A DNA stretch of 64,000 nt from Linum tenue (lineage: Eukaryota; Streptophyta; Magnoliopsida; Malpighiales; Linaceae), in assembly GCA_946122785.1 (NCBI GenBank), contig CAMGYJ010000008.1, forward strand, positions 20,733,475-20,797,474. Direction: 5' to 3'. Shown here piece after piece: positions 20,318 to 32,126 of this stretch (its first letter is position 1; each line of letters begins with the position of its first letter). The notes under the pieces were generated by a model. The model was not told where the DNA came from, made no database searches, and saw only the letters and a program-made list of their open reading frames with translations. The translations under genes and the position numbers were made by a program.

Positions 20318-23300
20318 ATGGCGTCGTCGGATCCTAACCCAGACAAGAAACAATTAAGTGGTAAGCAAGCAAGCAAGGCTTTTTTATTGGTTCCTTGAAT
20401 AATTAACGTTAATCCTTAACTGACTGTGGAGGAGATTAAGTAAACGGGTGCTATTAATCAGCAGGTGATGGAAAATTTGCGGCGAACGATGAGCAAAACG
20501 TGCTGCAGAAGCATGTCATGTTCTTCGACAGGAACCACGATGGAATCATATATCCTTGGGAGACCTTCCAAGGTACGTACCTACCTTTATATTCATCCAG
20601 ATTCATATTCTTGATTAGCCTTGCAAGTAACTTTATCTTTACCCAGATTCTATTATTCATTCGTTCATTCATTTCCAAGTCTGTTGTTTACATCGTGGTG
20701 ATCAACAGGATTTCGGGCCATTGGGTGTGGTTTCTTACTATCGGCAGCAGCCGCCATTTTCATCAACCTTGGTCTTAGCAGCAAGACTCGCCCGGTATGT
20801 ACATTCTAGATTCTCTCTCTCGGTTTCTCTCTCTAGCTTTCACTACGTACGTACGTACTTTCCGCGTCATTCTTTAATGCGTTAGGTGTTAGTTGACGGA
20901 CAGAAAGATAGATAGAGATACTTGACGTACCTTAATGAGTGGACTCATGTAATTATTCTGTCAAAACCTTTCTTGCTGGTTTCAGCATTAGCTTTAATTT
21001 GCCTTTTTTTTTCTTCATAATTAGGGATGATATAATAAAAATATCCGTAATCGTGGATATCCACCCGAATCCGGCCTAATCGGGTAGGGTAAAACCCAAA
21101 CTCGAAGGACATTTAGTGGGTATGGGTAAAACCCGAACTCGAATATTGTGGGTAATGGGTGGGCATAGGTTTCTAACTATCCAACCCGAACCCGCCCGAT
21201 TATACGCATGCATATGTATTTTCTCTAGAAATAATTATTATTTTTCTCTAACATATTTTATATTTAACATATAAATATAATATTTTCATGAAATTGTGTT
21301 GTTTTAGTTAATTTTCTTCATTCTAGTGAACTATTGTCGTACTTTTCCTCTTACGTAATGTGAGAATACGTGTGAATGTTAACATATTGGTTGGAGTTAT
21401 GAAGAGAAATTATTATCCATGGATAACCGTGGATACCCGAAACCCGAACGGGTATGGACATGATTTTAATTTCCTACCCGTTTCACATGTGGGTATGGGT
21501 ATGGGTAAAACCCGAACTACTTTGGGTAGGGTAATGGATATGCACTATCCGTCCCCGACCCGACCCATTGCCATCCCTATTCATAAGTGGTACATTATGG
21601 AAAGGGCAAAATTCATCTGTATAGCCAAAACTTTTACGCTTGTGACAATAATAGTCACTTTTGACGAAATACCAAATATAGTCAGAATTTTGAAAGTTTC
21701 ATTACAAATATAGCCATTTCCGTTACATATTTTAACGGCGTCAGTGACACCGTTAGTCAACTTAACGAAATACTTACATGGCTGCCAACTCACCAGACAC
21801 ATCATCGACAACTCAACAACAATTGCCACATGGATACAATGTCATGTTTTAATTTAAAATTAAATAAAAAATCATAAATTATTGTTCTCATCCTCTCTCC
21901 TCTTTCACCACTCGATGTTGTCGCCGTCCTTTCTCCTCTTACAACATCGTCGTCGTCTTCTGCAACAGGTCGTCGGCAATGAGGAACCAAAGATCGATTT
22001 AGCGGGCGAAATCAGGGGAACGATCACGAATGACACCACCGCCGTCGAGCAAATAGTGGTGAGCGATTGGAAGCCTTCTATTGTTCTGGGCAGCGCCGTG
22101 TCCTGCTCGGGGTCGATATCGGATACACCAACAAAGCTATACCTCTCCGACGAAAGAGGTGGCTGCGTCGAGGGAGCTCGAATCGCCGATTCTGGAGGGA
22201 GAGAGCGCGCGATGGAAAATGGCAGCCAGATCCATCCCTTCTCCTTTTTCTTTTCTCAGGCGGCCAGATCCATCCCTTTATATCCCATCGGGCAGAGACG
22301 GAGGAGTTACGGAGAGAGAGATGGTGAAGATGGCGCAACGGCAGATTCGATGATTGCATGGTGGCGCCGAGGAAGCGGAAGGGAACTGAGAAATTAGGGA
22401 TTTGATTCTCCAGTTCCGTTACAGGGGACGCATCATCGAAAACAACCACATATGCACTTCTGAATAATGAAATCTCTTCTGGGACAAGGAGAGGTTAACC
22501 GGGGACAGAGCCGGAATTCCTTTTCCCCTTTCATTTGCTTTGTTAATTTTAGAGAAACATAAACCCAGAAGTCGATGGAGAAGATAGGATTTTTTTTACT
22601 TTTCCTTGACCCCCTTTCATTATTTATTTCTTTTTGTTTTTTAATTAAATCCCCGTGGAAAGTTAATTGACTAAGTGTTGCCACCTCAACCGTTATCGTT
22701 TGTCCAGTCAGCATATAACATAACACCATCAAAGAATTGGACGGAAGTGACTATTTTTGGTATTTTGTCAAAAGTGGCTATGTTTGGCCAAACCGTCAAA
22801 GTTTTGGCTATACAGGTGTATTTTGCCTATTGAAAGTGAGAGAAATGAAGTTGGAAAGTGGCACATGATTGAATGGTTATCACTACTTTTTTTCTTATGA
22901 TATAAAATCCTTAAAGAGCCATGCATAATGTTATGGCACAATTCAAGTATCACATCGGTAATACAAGGAAAGGAACCCTTGTATATTAGTGTTCACCAAG
23001 TCCAATTAGTACAAGGCCTTTTGGGGAGAACACCCAAAAGTAAAACCGTGCAGGTTTGGCCCAAAGCAGACAATATCGTACTAATTGAGCACTCCAGACA
23101 ACAACCGAAAAGGCCTCGTACTAATGAGCTTGGTGGACATTAATATACAAGGGTCCCTTCCCTTGTATTACCAATGTGGTACTTGGATTGTCCCATAACA
23201 ATCCTCCCCTGTCCACTCAAGACAAGGACCAAACAGACGCAGATCGCAAATCTCGAGGTCACCGAACAAGGGTCCCACCAAACTGATGTCCACCGCCCTG

Positions 23301-25015
23301 GAACTGAACCAGACTCTGATACCACTTGTTATAACTGGGCTGCTCAATTAGTATGATATTGTCTGCTTTGGGCAAAGCCCGCACGATTTTACTCTTGGAT
23401 TTCCTCCCCAAAAGGTCTCGTACTAATGAGTTTGGTAGACATTATACAAGAGTCTCTCTCTTGTATTACCGATGTTGTACTTGGATTGTCCCATAACACA
23501 TCATAATCATTTATTTAAAGCATGAGAACCCTATTATTGATAATCGTAATGTGTACGTACTAAAGCACAGATCGAGTATCCAAGAAAACAATTAGATCTA
23601 ATTATTATTTAATTAATAGCTAATTCTCATTATTAAAAAATTACTATTTCTTACTCCAATGAATTATCGGGGTTGTTTGGACGAGTTATTATGATGGGAC
23701 AAAATAATTCACTTATAACACAATGCACTGATAGGTTAATTTGACTAATAATATTATTTGAAAATAACTAAATTTAAATAGTATTATTTAAAAGTAACTA
23801 AAAAATAATTTATTCTCAATAACTCATACCCTCACTATTTCTAAATAACTCATTGACTAGTCCTGTCACTTTTTTTTTTCCTTTTATGATATTAAATAGG
23901 TTTAATACACTTGTATATCCAAAATTTTCACGGTTGTACTAATAATATCCAAATTTTCCGGAATGCCACTTATATCCATGTTTTAAAGTTGTTCTTTGCC
24001 AAATCTATCCATTTCCCAATATATTTTTGGTTAAATACACTTGTATATCCAAAATCACCGTTAAAGAATGTGAAGGAATTGGATATAAGTGGTATTTCGG
24101 AAAATTTGGATATTATTGGCATAACCGTGAAAGTTTTGTATATACAAGTGTATTTAACCTATTAAATAATACCTACAAATATCTCACAAATTTTCTCCTT
24201 CCAAACAAGACATTTCTACACCCCCAAATGTATCAAATAGAACTTAAATACCTCATTTGAAATTTATGAATTATTTGTAGACAAATACCACACCACAATC
24301 AATAACTCATCCAAACAAAACTATGCAAGTAAATTACAAGCTAAGCTAATTGGTATATATATAATCTAGGGTAACTGGCCGGGCCGGGTTTAATATTGGT
24401 CCATGACTGATGCAGGGGAGATTTCCATCTCTGTTGCTCCCTATTGAGATTAGGAACATCCAAAGAGGTAAACATGGGAGCGACTCTGGTGCCTACGACT
24501 CCCAAGGAAGGTAATTTCATATACACGGTGAAAAATATAAATTGACAGCATGCATGGGATCGTCCTTCCTTCCTTTTGAACGTTCGATCAATGATTATAG
24601 CTATATCTATGTTCTTTACTGACTCCATGATTGAAGGTTCGTGCCTGCAAAGTTCGAAGAAATATTCTCGAAGCATGCACGATCACATCCAGATGCCTTG
24701 ACATCGGACGAACTTGGGGAGATGCTGAAGCAGAACCGAGAACCTAAAAACTATGCTGGATGGTAAATTAACTTCCATTATATTCCTCGTTGCCTCTAGC
24801 TGATGAGGTTCATCGCATGCAGTTGTATAATAATATGAATGGGATGTAATATATGTTGCAGGTTGGGTAGTTATTCGGAATGGAAGATACTGTTCCTTCT
24901 GGGCAAGGACGAGAACGGGTTGCTGCAGAAAGACACAGTGAGATCTGTCTACGATGGAAGCCTCTTTGAACGTATGGAGAAAGAGAGGCAATCATCATCC
25001 AAAAACAAGCCCTAA
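20318..25015 (+). CDS. caleosin / peroxygenase (short, class H type)
   Basis: Six coding exons, 20318-20360, 20465-20572, 20709-20794, 24416-24510, 24637-24762 and 24862-25015, join in frame to 203 codons plus stop; every intron is GT...AG. The protein has one EF-hand loop (residues 36-47, [12 protein letters not shown]), a hydrophobic segment (about 55-73), a proline-knot-like P79-x3-P83-S84-x3-P88, and the two conserved heme-ligand histidines of the family (H31 and H99, the latter in [10 protein letters not shown]). Family role: Ca2+-binding, heme-dependent peroxygenase on lipid droplets or ER membranes, acting on fatty-acid hydroperoxides in oxylipin metabolism and stress responses. The short N-terminus fits the small class. 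Intron 3 is 3621 bp because four transposable elements have inserted. All exons look intact. Confidence 0.92.
21022..21579. mobile_element. hAT-type MITE (558 bp) in the caleosin intron
   Basis: Starts TAGGGATGATA and ends CATTGCCATCCCTA, with TTCATAAT / TTCATAAG as the 8-bp TSD. It shares its right end (CGACCCATTGNCATCCCTA) with the element at 62893-63545, so both belong to one family. The interior repeats CGGGTAT/ACCCGAA words. Confidence 0.75.
21605..22827. mobile_element. Pack-MULE-like element (1223 bp) in the caleosin intron
   Basis: Terminal inverted repeats of about 80 bp (left GGCAAAATTCATCTGTATAG; the right end reversed reads GGCAAAATACACCTGTATAG) are flanked by a 9-bp TSD, TATGGAAAG / TATTGAAAG, with one mismatch. 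Between the ends lies DNA with higher GC content than the intron (about 21890-22470) and an open frame at 21915-22397 with no recognisable domain. It lacks a transposase. The structure fits a Mutator-like element carrying captured host sequence. Confidence 0.65.
22929..23498 (-). mobile_element. rearranged TRIM-like LTR element in the caleosin intron
   Basis: On the minus strand an LTR-like unit (TGTTATGGGACAATCCAAGT... to ...CAGTTATAACA, about 23498-23329) is followed by TGGTATCAGAGTCTGG, a primer-binding site for initiator tRNA-Met. A second LTR-like start occurs at about 23212. From there the sequence turns into an inverted copy, so the outermost ends are inverted (TGTTATGG...CCATAACA). 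Flanks CATAA and CATCA may be the 5-bp TSD. Non-coding and rearranged. Confidence 0.6.
23899..24159. mobile_element. 261-bp Mutator-type MITE in the caleosin intron
   Basis: Inverted ends of about 80 bp (starting GGTTTAATACACTTGTATAT) are flanked by a perfect 9-bp TSD TATTAAATA (23890-23898, 24160-24168). The 9-bp TSD points to the Mutator superfamily. The hairpin occupies most of its length. Confidence 0.8.
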
Positions 25016-25149
25016 CAATAACTTCACTAACTCTCTTCCCACTCCACATGTGTATCATAATTGTTCAATGTTTATGTAATACGTTTCTGTCTGTAAGGTG
25101 GTGGAACTGGTCGCTGGTGGTGTTAATAAAATCGATTGTGGTTTGAACA

Positions 25150-26981
25150 TACGTCAAAAATTTCGAAGCTCCCTCTCTGAGTGGTTCACGGACCAATTCT
25201 TGGTCGTGCAACACTTAGCTCTCAAGTCTCGTTAAAGTGCTAAGTCAGCTTTGTTCGTATTCACTCAAACTCACAAGTGTTGGAAAAACTCTATAGATGG
25301 AAATCTCTCTATTTCTGGATGAATGACAAATGAGGGAGAGTGCTGCTTATATAGGCATCCTCTCCACTAAGTATAATGTATGTGACCGTCATAAATGAAC
25401 GAACCTAGAAGTCCCCCCATACATGAACTTGCCCCCAGACATGAATAAAATCAAATAAGGTGAATGCATGAGCACTCATACATGAATCGAAATAAATAGG
25501 GAGGATGCATGTGCATGAGTGCATGAATCTAGAGATACATGCATGCACCTACATCCTTCTAGAGCATTCTAGAATTTTCCCGTGACATACTCCCCCCACC
25601 AAATTCACGACGCCCTAGTCGTGGCACCTTCTTCGCATCGGCAACATTGTTGGTGCGGTAAAGATGTGCTCCATGGAGAGGCAAGGGTGGCCCTAGCCCT
25701 TGCACAAGTTCCACTCCTCCAAGATGTCGTGCGCTCCTCGCCCTCGCTGTCTTGTGACGAGACCATGAGCACCTCGTCCATCGCATCTTAGGTCTAACCT
25801 TTGTTACCTTGGCTTGTTTTTTCATGCAAGCCTTAAAAGCATCGAGTGCCTCTTCCATTAGTGGCACCACCCACGTCTTTCCTATCCTCTTTTCGTGCGG
25901 AATGCCAAGCCTCCACACTTTGCCCGCAACGAGAAGGTCTTCACAAGCCTTACCCCATATCAAGGCTTTTGTTGTCCCTTTGTAGAGCCATGCTCCATCG
26001 AAGCATCGAACACCATCGGCATGAGGAGGGTATTCTATCTCCTTTGTTGTTTCCGACTCCCCTTGATCGACCACGTTAGAAGGATGGATCTCCCCAACTT
26101 GAGCCTCCTCCTCTTCGCTTGTCGAGTGCTCGACTACAAACATGGAGGATAACTTCCGTGTTGGACAATCTCTTTCACGATGTGGCTCATCACAAAGAAA
26201 ACAAGGTGAAGGAACCAACCATCTTTGCTTACCTTTGTAACCACATGTGCTCTCATCCATAAATGAGTGTTGCCCGTAGCTCCCAACACTGTAGTTGTCA
26301 GGCGCACCAAACTCTTCCGACACAACATCGCTTCCGGATGCCTCTTGCTCCTTAGGCTTAAAAGCATCGGTCTTAAACGCACCACACATGCTAGGTTGTG
26401 CTAAGGACGCACCAAACTCTTCTGTATCCCTCGTTGGGAGAATCATCTCTCCCTTGAGCTCCGTAACCTCCTTTTGCATGCTCTCAAATTTGGCCACTAG
26501 TGTCTCCTTGAATGACTAGGCCCATCTTTCCACAAGTTCATAAAAAGAGACGTGTCCCTCTTGTCCTTGCTCATACGCTCGTCACCACGAACGGATCCAG
26601 AATCCATCTCATAGAATTTATTCTTTACTTGATGAGTCACGAACCGGGCTCTGATACCACTTGTCACGGACATAGACTTCCGAAGTCCGTGCGACGTCTT
26701 GAGGTGCACTCCTTCCTCAAGACCAGCCTTTCTACATACGCATGCCAACGGGTTTCTCCCTGCCTTGGGCTCATCAGGGAGACGGCTATAGCCTCCAACC
26801 AGTTGTGCCTTCTCTTGCAACGATCCCCTTCATAGCCACATCCTGATTCGGCAAGAAACGATGCACAGGCAGACAACGCCTTATTGCTAATGTCGCCCCC
26901 TTTACCCCTCTTGTGGCAAGGCAACCAGATGGCAGCGTTCTTCAGATGATCAACACGATCACGACATTTCGGGTCGTGACA
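25150..26981 (-). mobile_element. degenerate LTR-retrotransposon fragment
   Basis: On the minus strand, an LTR-like stretch 26981-26662 (TGTCACGACC... to ...TCCGTGACA) is followed within two bases by the primer site TGGTATCAGAGC (26659-26648), then a Gag-like ORF, then a purine tract TTGGTGGGGGGAGTA and TGTCACGGG at about 25584, which looks like a 3' LTR start with a TATATAAG motif at about 25350. The two LTR-like segments do not match beyond their first bases, so the element is either rearranged or two elements joined. Confidence 0.5.
25559..26497 (-). pseudogene. Gag-like ORF with one zinc knuckle (LTR-retrotransposon remnant)
   Basis: An open frame of 312 codons. Residues around 98-114 read CFLCDEPHRERDCP, a CCHC zinc knuckle of the type seen in plant gypsy Gag proteins. 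The N-terminal capsid part is short. No protease, RT or integrase follows, and the C-terminal third is basic and compositionally odd, ending in the purine-rich pre-LTR region. It is probably the 3' part of gag fused to non-coding sequence in a non-autonomous element. Upstream minus-strand sequence at 26500-26640 continues the retroelement leader. Confidence 0.5.
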
Positions 26982-28957
26982 TTCTCCACCACTCATAATG
27001 CAGCACGCCCTCGTGCTGGTGAAGAATGCTTCTCTCCGCAGCATGTATTGCAACACTCGAACCGATTATGGGGGTCCGCATACGATACCATCCTCTGATG
27101 GACAGGCTCCGGTCGCGTCTCTCACTCTAGCCTGCTGTGCCCCGCGCACATACCGCTTCGCCCCTCGACATCAACCTTCACTCTTTGCTTCTGCTGCGCT
27201 AGTACCTCAGTCGACCTTCACCCTACGCTACTCCCAGCATTTGTACCTCAATCGACCTTCACCCTACGCTCTCGCTAGCGTTTGTTCCTCGGTTGAACAA
27301 CATTCTCGGCCGCTGCATCTTCAGCCTGTCGAGGTCCCCCACAACGGCGAACACATGTCTATCTGCGTCCGGATCGCCTGATATGCAAAGAAAATGCGAC
27401 AAATGAAGGGGATGGCAAAGAAAATGGATAAAATGGAGAACTTCATTGTTCAGAATTTTCCATGACAAAATTTTGAAAGCGAAAGTGATGATGAAAACTC
27501 ACAGGTAAACATTTCTCTATTTCTCAAAGAAGATGGATATATAATGTAGAGAGTATAACTAGCTAATTACTATTTTTTGCGCTTGAACTCTCGCTGCCAC
27601 GTAACCTCCCCATGTGTCATCCTATCATCCCTCTCTTGCAAACATTCATACTCTGTTTTTGTGGTAGGAAAATTAATTGAGGAAGTTAATAGACAGAGAA
27701 ACAAACAGACAAATAGGTACGAGATTGATGATTTGTGGGTTTGTGCTGGGGGACGCACATATAAGGAAACACGAAGACAAACACAAAAAACTCAACTAAA
27801 TTAGCCATTCTAAGCCTTTCATAATGACCTAAAAATCACCGACAACAATACCAATAACTTGATGAGTGTTTTAATTAAGTAGATCGAATCACACACTCCT
27901 CCACCTAGCAAGACAAGCAAACCCAAAATAGGTTCGTAGTATAGTGGCTTAATTCGTATACCATGAGGACCTTTAGATCTGTCACAACTAAACTTCAATT
28001 TGTTATTAGGTCAACCAAGGTTTATGTGTTAACAAACTAACTGAACTAACCTAAACTATAAAATAAAGAAACTAAGGTAAGGGAGGATCATAATATAAGA
28101 GCAGTTGTTGGATATATTTAAACCTACCTTTCAATGCTTGCCAAGGATTATAGTCATTAAAAAAATTGCATTGATTCATTTATCACTCCATGAAAAATCT
28201 CTACATTGAACTCCTAATTTGCTTGTGTTCAATTAGAGCTCCTATCGACTAATAAGTAGAGAAACTCGAGGTCTCGCCATCCCAACTAATGTAGCGAAGC
28301 ATTCAAGATTTGCTTACACTACTGAACCTACCTCACTATCCACTAATGAGATAGCCACGCTATGAAAGGATCATGAAGTACTTGGTCAAGCCATCCATCA
28401 AATCATTTCTAAATTGACCCAAAACCTTATAGATTGGGGATTGCTCATCTTGGATCTTTAAAACCTAAATGCAACAAACTTGGATCCAAAATTCATGCAA
28501 TTACTTGACAAACATAGAATATGAAAAGTTCATGTAGTGCTAGCTTTAGCCACCCATCCACTCCTCTCACATCTATGGTGGCAAAACAACAAAAATTGGG
28601 GGGATAACTCATCTTCAAGTTACTGATACTAACTTGAGCGTCAGATGATACCTCTGGTAGGCTTTTTATAGGTAACCCAATGAAGGACGCCATGTGGAGT
28701 GGAAATGGCTTTAGAGAGGGAGGGAACAGAGAAAGAAGAACCGAAGAGGAGGGAGATTGGGTCAGGTTATGTCGATCAAGAGGGTTTGGTTGTGTTGATT
28801 TGTTGAGTTTGTGTTATCTGACATGGTCTGTTTCGTATTAAATTTGGTCGATGCGGCATGCTAATATTGCTAGCTAATGTGGATGCAAAAATGAATGGGG
28901 ATTGACCAAAATATTAATTAGTTAGTATGTTTGTGACTGATTTGTTACATTTTCTAA
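26982..28957. other. intergenic region without a recognised gene
   Basis: The first part (27000-27400) has higher GC content with direct repeats of TCGACCTTCACCCTACGCT (27209 and 27252), but no domain is seen. From 27500 onward the DNA is AT-rich. Short open frames lack family motifs. Confidence 0.35.
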
Positions 28958-29788
28958 CATGAGCAATCGATTTGTTAGTAACCTGATTTAACACAAGTGA
29001 AATATGTATAATTGGACTTATCTTTTTCCCATGTTCACAGCTGCACAACCACTCATCGACTGTTCCATCAAATCAAATCTACGAGAAAACTTACAAATCA
29101 ACCAAACGCAATCTAGGTGCCACCAAAACCAATAAGCTTCCTCAGCTAATTGGGCCAGCTGTTACCACCCAATGATTCTCTAATAATTAATAAAAGAGCA
29201 GGCCAGCTTTTGGCAATGGAAAATTTCGATGACTTCCCCTACCCAAGATTTGATAAGAACAAATTATGGAAGTCAAATATATTAGTAGTCGTTATTTGTT
29301 TCCTGAATCAAAGACATGATTAAATAATTGCTCTTAAGTAACAGTGAGTTCATAATGAGCCAAATCCCAATATACTTAGATTAAATACATCACACTTTTT
29401 AACTCAACAGTCAACACCATATTCTTATCGCAAGAACAACTTCGCAATGATTCTTCAATGCTTCTTGTACCACTCTCATACACTGATTACTTTAATTATG
29501 ATACCCGAGAACAAATGAAATGTCACTTAAATGGGATTTTAATCAAGTAAGATTCTGATGAAAGTGACATTAGAAGACAAAGCGTCTTATTCATGATGAT
29601 ACCCCTACTTTTCCAATCAGATACCAGGTTTTAGCAAAGAGACGTGAGATTGATAGATAGTACAGTAGCACAACAGTCGATACATTCTATGTCGACAGGG
29701 GTATATGCGGCTAGCTGTGGAGGAGTTCTAGCCAATTTTAGTCTTTTACGCTCAAAACAATTAATGACAACAATTGGCATGAAAGTCC

Positions 29789-30531
29789 TAGCTAGGTGTG
29801 AATTGATCAGGTCCCGGTTGAATTTGATACAATCCAATTTTGAACTGGTCCGGTCCCAATTCAGTCTTGATTTTAGATTGAGTTTGTGGAAATTTGAGTG
29901 GCCTAAGGCTTGAAAGGGCGAGGAGGTTAAATTTTGGGTAGATGTGGTAATTCTCAATCCAATCCACCAACCCATTAAAAATATCCACCAAATCCAATCC
30001 ATTTGATCCAAATCCAATTGGATTGGTGCATTCATGGATTGATCTATGGATTCAAATGGTAAATTACGGTTTGATACCTATACTTTTTATATTTTACATT
30101 TTGGTACCCAAAATTTAATTTTTTATACGAAAAATATCATTGAAAAATTATGTTTTGGTACCTAATTTTTTTATGACATTTTAGTACCTAAACTTTTCAC
30201 ATTTTACATATTGGTCTTTGGTTGAGGATGTCATTTGGATTCATGGATAATCCACCAATCCACTTGATCCAATCTATGAATCCACCAATCCATTTGATCC
30301 ATGAATCCACCAATCCAATCCACCAATCCATAGATCAATCCATTTGCCACTTCTAATTTTGGGTGTTGGGCTCTTTTATCCGGTTTTCGGTCCAGTCTAA
30401 AAAAAAAATTTCCCTCAAATCTCGGTCCAAAAATTAGATTGGATTGTTTGTTATCCGGTCCGGTCTCGATCCAGGTTCTACGTTCAGGTTTTGGGTAAAA
30501 TCAAAAAATCCGAACGAAATAACCAGCTCTA
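29789..30531. mobile_element. hAT-like insertion in copy A, itself hosting a MITE
   Basis: Copy B shows the uninterrupted site (GGCATGAAAGACCCTCCAACC at about 35212-35232). In copy A the same bases are split by DNA beginning TAGCTAGGTG and ending CCAGCTCTA, with AAAGTCC / AAAGCCC duplicated at the borders. The interior has GGTCCGGTCC-type motifs common in plant hAT derivatives. The MITE at 29939-30355 is nested inside. Confidence 0.65.
29939..30355. mobile_element. 417-bp hAT-type MITE nested in the hAT-like insertion
   Basis: Starts TAGATGTGGTAATTC and ends ATTTGCCACTTCTA. The 8-bp TSD ATTTTGGG is perfect (29931-29938, 30356-30363). The interior, with repeated AATCCACCAATCCA and GGTACC-type blocks, is closely related to the element at 61059-61512. 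Confidence 0.8.
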
Positions 30532-30833
30532 AAAGCCCCTCCAACCACCTGCCGCCATCAGAGCCGCTAAACTATTTATTCAGATAAAGCCAAGCTGTAA
30601 CGTAGGACTAAACAGTAACACACAAGCGCATCATGCGGAAATCTAAAGATTAGGTGAGCAAAGAAAATGACAGATCGACAGGTAATTAAACCATTGAAGC
30701 GCTAACTAAGATGTGAAGATGAGGGTTACTACTAATCAACTATTCGGTGACAGATCGAGTAGTTGGTAAGACATTAGCCCTCCAATTACTACGCGATTCA
30801 AATAAGTTCCTTCATTCGGATTCCTGATTCCGT

Positions 30834-31283
30834 CTATTTGTTGCTCTTCAAATTCCAAATATCATCAATATCCCACAACACAGTATCATCCGCAGCTGCT
30901 GCAGCATCATCATCAACCATGTAGTGATCGACGTCGAAACAGGGGAGCCAGGTCGAACTCCACCACATTTGCTCGTAATCCAGCACACCGCCGTGACGAT
31001 GATCAGTTTCACCGCCATTGTACAAGTAGTAGTAGTACTCCCTCTCCACCGCCGGCGCCACCGCAGAAGCAGAAGCACAATTACCCATTGTAGCTGCAGC
31101 TGCAGCTGCATTAATATTACTGGTGGCCTCTCCTCCTCCTCCGTCTTTGTTACGATGATCAGGATCTGCTCCCACCACCTTGCTTCTCATCATCTTCCTC
31201 GTCGCATTCCCTGTCGCAGCAGCAGCAGCAGCATGATCAGTAGTAGCACTCTTCTCCCCATTACTGATCCTCTGCCTTTTCAT
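30834..31283 (-). CDS. small Ala/Asp-rich protein, unknown function (duplicate A)
   Basis: Single-exon frame of 149 codons starting MKRQRISNGEK. It has a basic start, several Ala and Gly runs, a conserved aromatic block (EREYYYYLYNGGE and MWWSSTWLPCFDVDHY) and an acidic end, VLWDIDDIWNL. The composition suggests a nuclear or regulatory protein, but no family is recognised. A TATA box on the minus strand (CTATAAATATC, 31345-31355) lies about 65 bp upstream of the ATG. The sister gene at 35504-35938 preserves the frame, the same start and the aromatic/acidic C-terminus despite indels in the Ala runs, which argues that both are real genes. Confidence 0.7.
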   Translation of the reverse strand: MKRQRISNGEKSATTDHAAAAAATGNATRKMMRSKVVGADPDHRNKDGGGGEATSNINAAAAAATMGNCASASAVAPAVEREYYYYLYNGGETDHRHGGVLDYEQMWWSSTWLPCFDVDHYMVDDDAAAAADDTVLWDIDDIWNLKSNK

Positions 31284-31344
31284 GTTCTGTTTTTTTGCAA
31301 CTCAGCTCTTTCTATTGCCGTGGAAACCAAGGGGTTGGTTCGTT

Positions 31345-31355
31345 GATATTTATAG
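31345..31355 (-). promoter_or_regulatory. TATA box of duplicate A
   Basis: The minus strand reads CTATAAATATC. The same motif in the same position is kept upstream of duplicate B (36016-36026). Confidence 0.65.
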
Positions 31356-31659
31356 CAGTAAACTACAAGGGTGGTTGGGGGGTTGGGTTTACATAGGAAA
31401 ATATGGATGTGCTGTATGTCCCCCACGTCGTTTCTTCTTATGAATTGATTTCTTTTGTTGTCATCTTGGCCGACTGATCCATCACTTTGGTCTACTCTAC
31501 TCCCCACCCCAAACCACCAATTCATGTTGAGGGTCAATTCTGGCCTCTGATTCTTTCCCTCTTTGGTATGTCGATGTTGAGGGTCAATCTACATAAACGC
31601 TCATTCACGTTTTGGATACCAACAAACTGGTTATCAACAATTAAATTTTAACAAATCGA

Positions 31660-31870
31660 CTTCTATTGATGTATGTCGTATACTAGGTAATTTTCACCGT
31701 ACGTGTTCATCTCAACATGTACGGTCAATATAATTGTGAGATTATAAAATAAAGGGTAAATACAATTTCTTATTGTATTTATGCTGACCGTTGAGATGAA
31801 CGTGTACGGTGGAGATTGACATACACTAGCTTTTACTTGGTGTACGATAGAACCATCCATATATATATAT
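31660..31870. repeat. foldback (MITE-like) sequence
   Basis: Inverted arms of about 70 bp contain CACCGTACGTGTTCATCTCA on the left and its near complement, TGAGATGAACGTGTACGGTG, on the right. A diverged relative lies at 36345-36520, again beside the duplicated gene. Confidence 0.6.
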
Positions 31871-32126
31871 GGTTCAGGCGTACACTTACCTTCCTGTACG
31901 CCCTTCAAGTTTTGATATTTAGACCATGAATTAACCGGAGTTTGTGACATGATACTATACCCTAACCTCTAATGGATGAACCCCAATCCCCTATTCTCTA
32001 ACCCGGACAATAATATTCATTTAATTTTAAAATAAAAACCAGCAGTACTGATTCGTCGGAATGATTCATGTGCAAATAATAGGTGTGAACACAGGCGTAC
32101 GCTAAACTTTGTCATATATATATATA

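Larger units (their letters stand above)
28958..31655. repeat. copy A of a local segmental duplication
   Basis: Matches 34668-36335 in the same orientation over most of its length, including the reading frame at 30834 and its promoter. Shared landmarks include CACAGCTGCACAACCA (29037 / 34755) and the run TATGTCGACAGGGGTATATG. Copy A carries an extra transposon insertion at 29789-30531 and a segment near 29110-29380 that copy B lacks. Confidence 0.85.

Noticed and set aside
25582..27381. Plus-strand frames of 70-130 codons opposite the Gag-like ORF
   Set aside because: No domain or homologous motif; they shadow a retroelement fragment.
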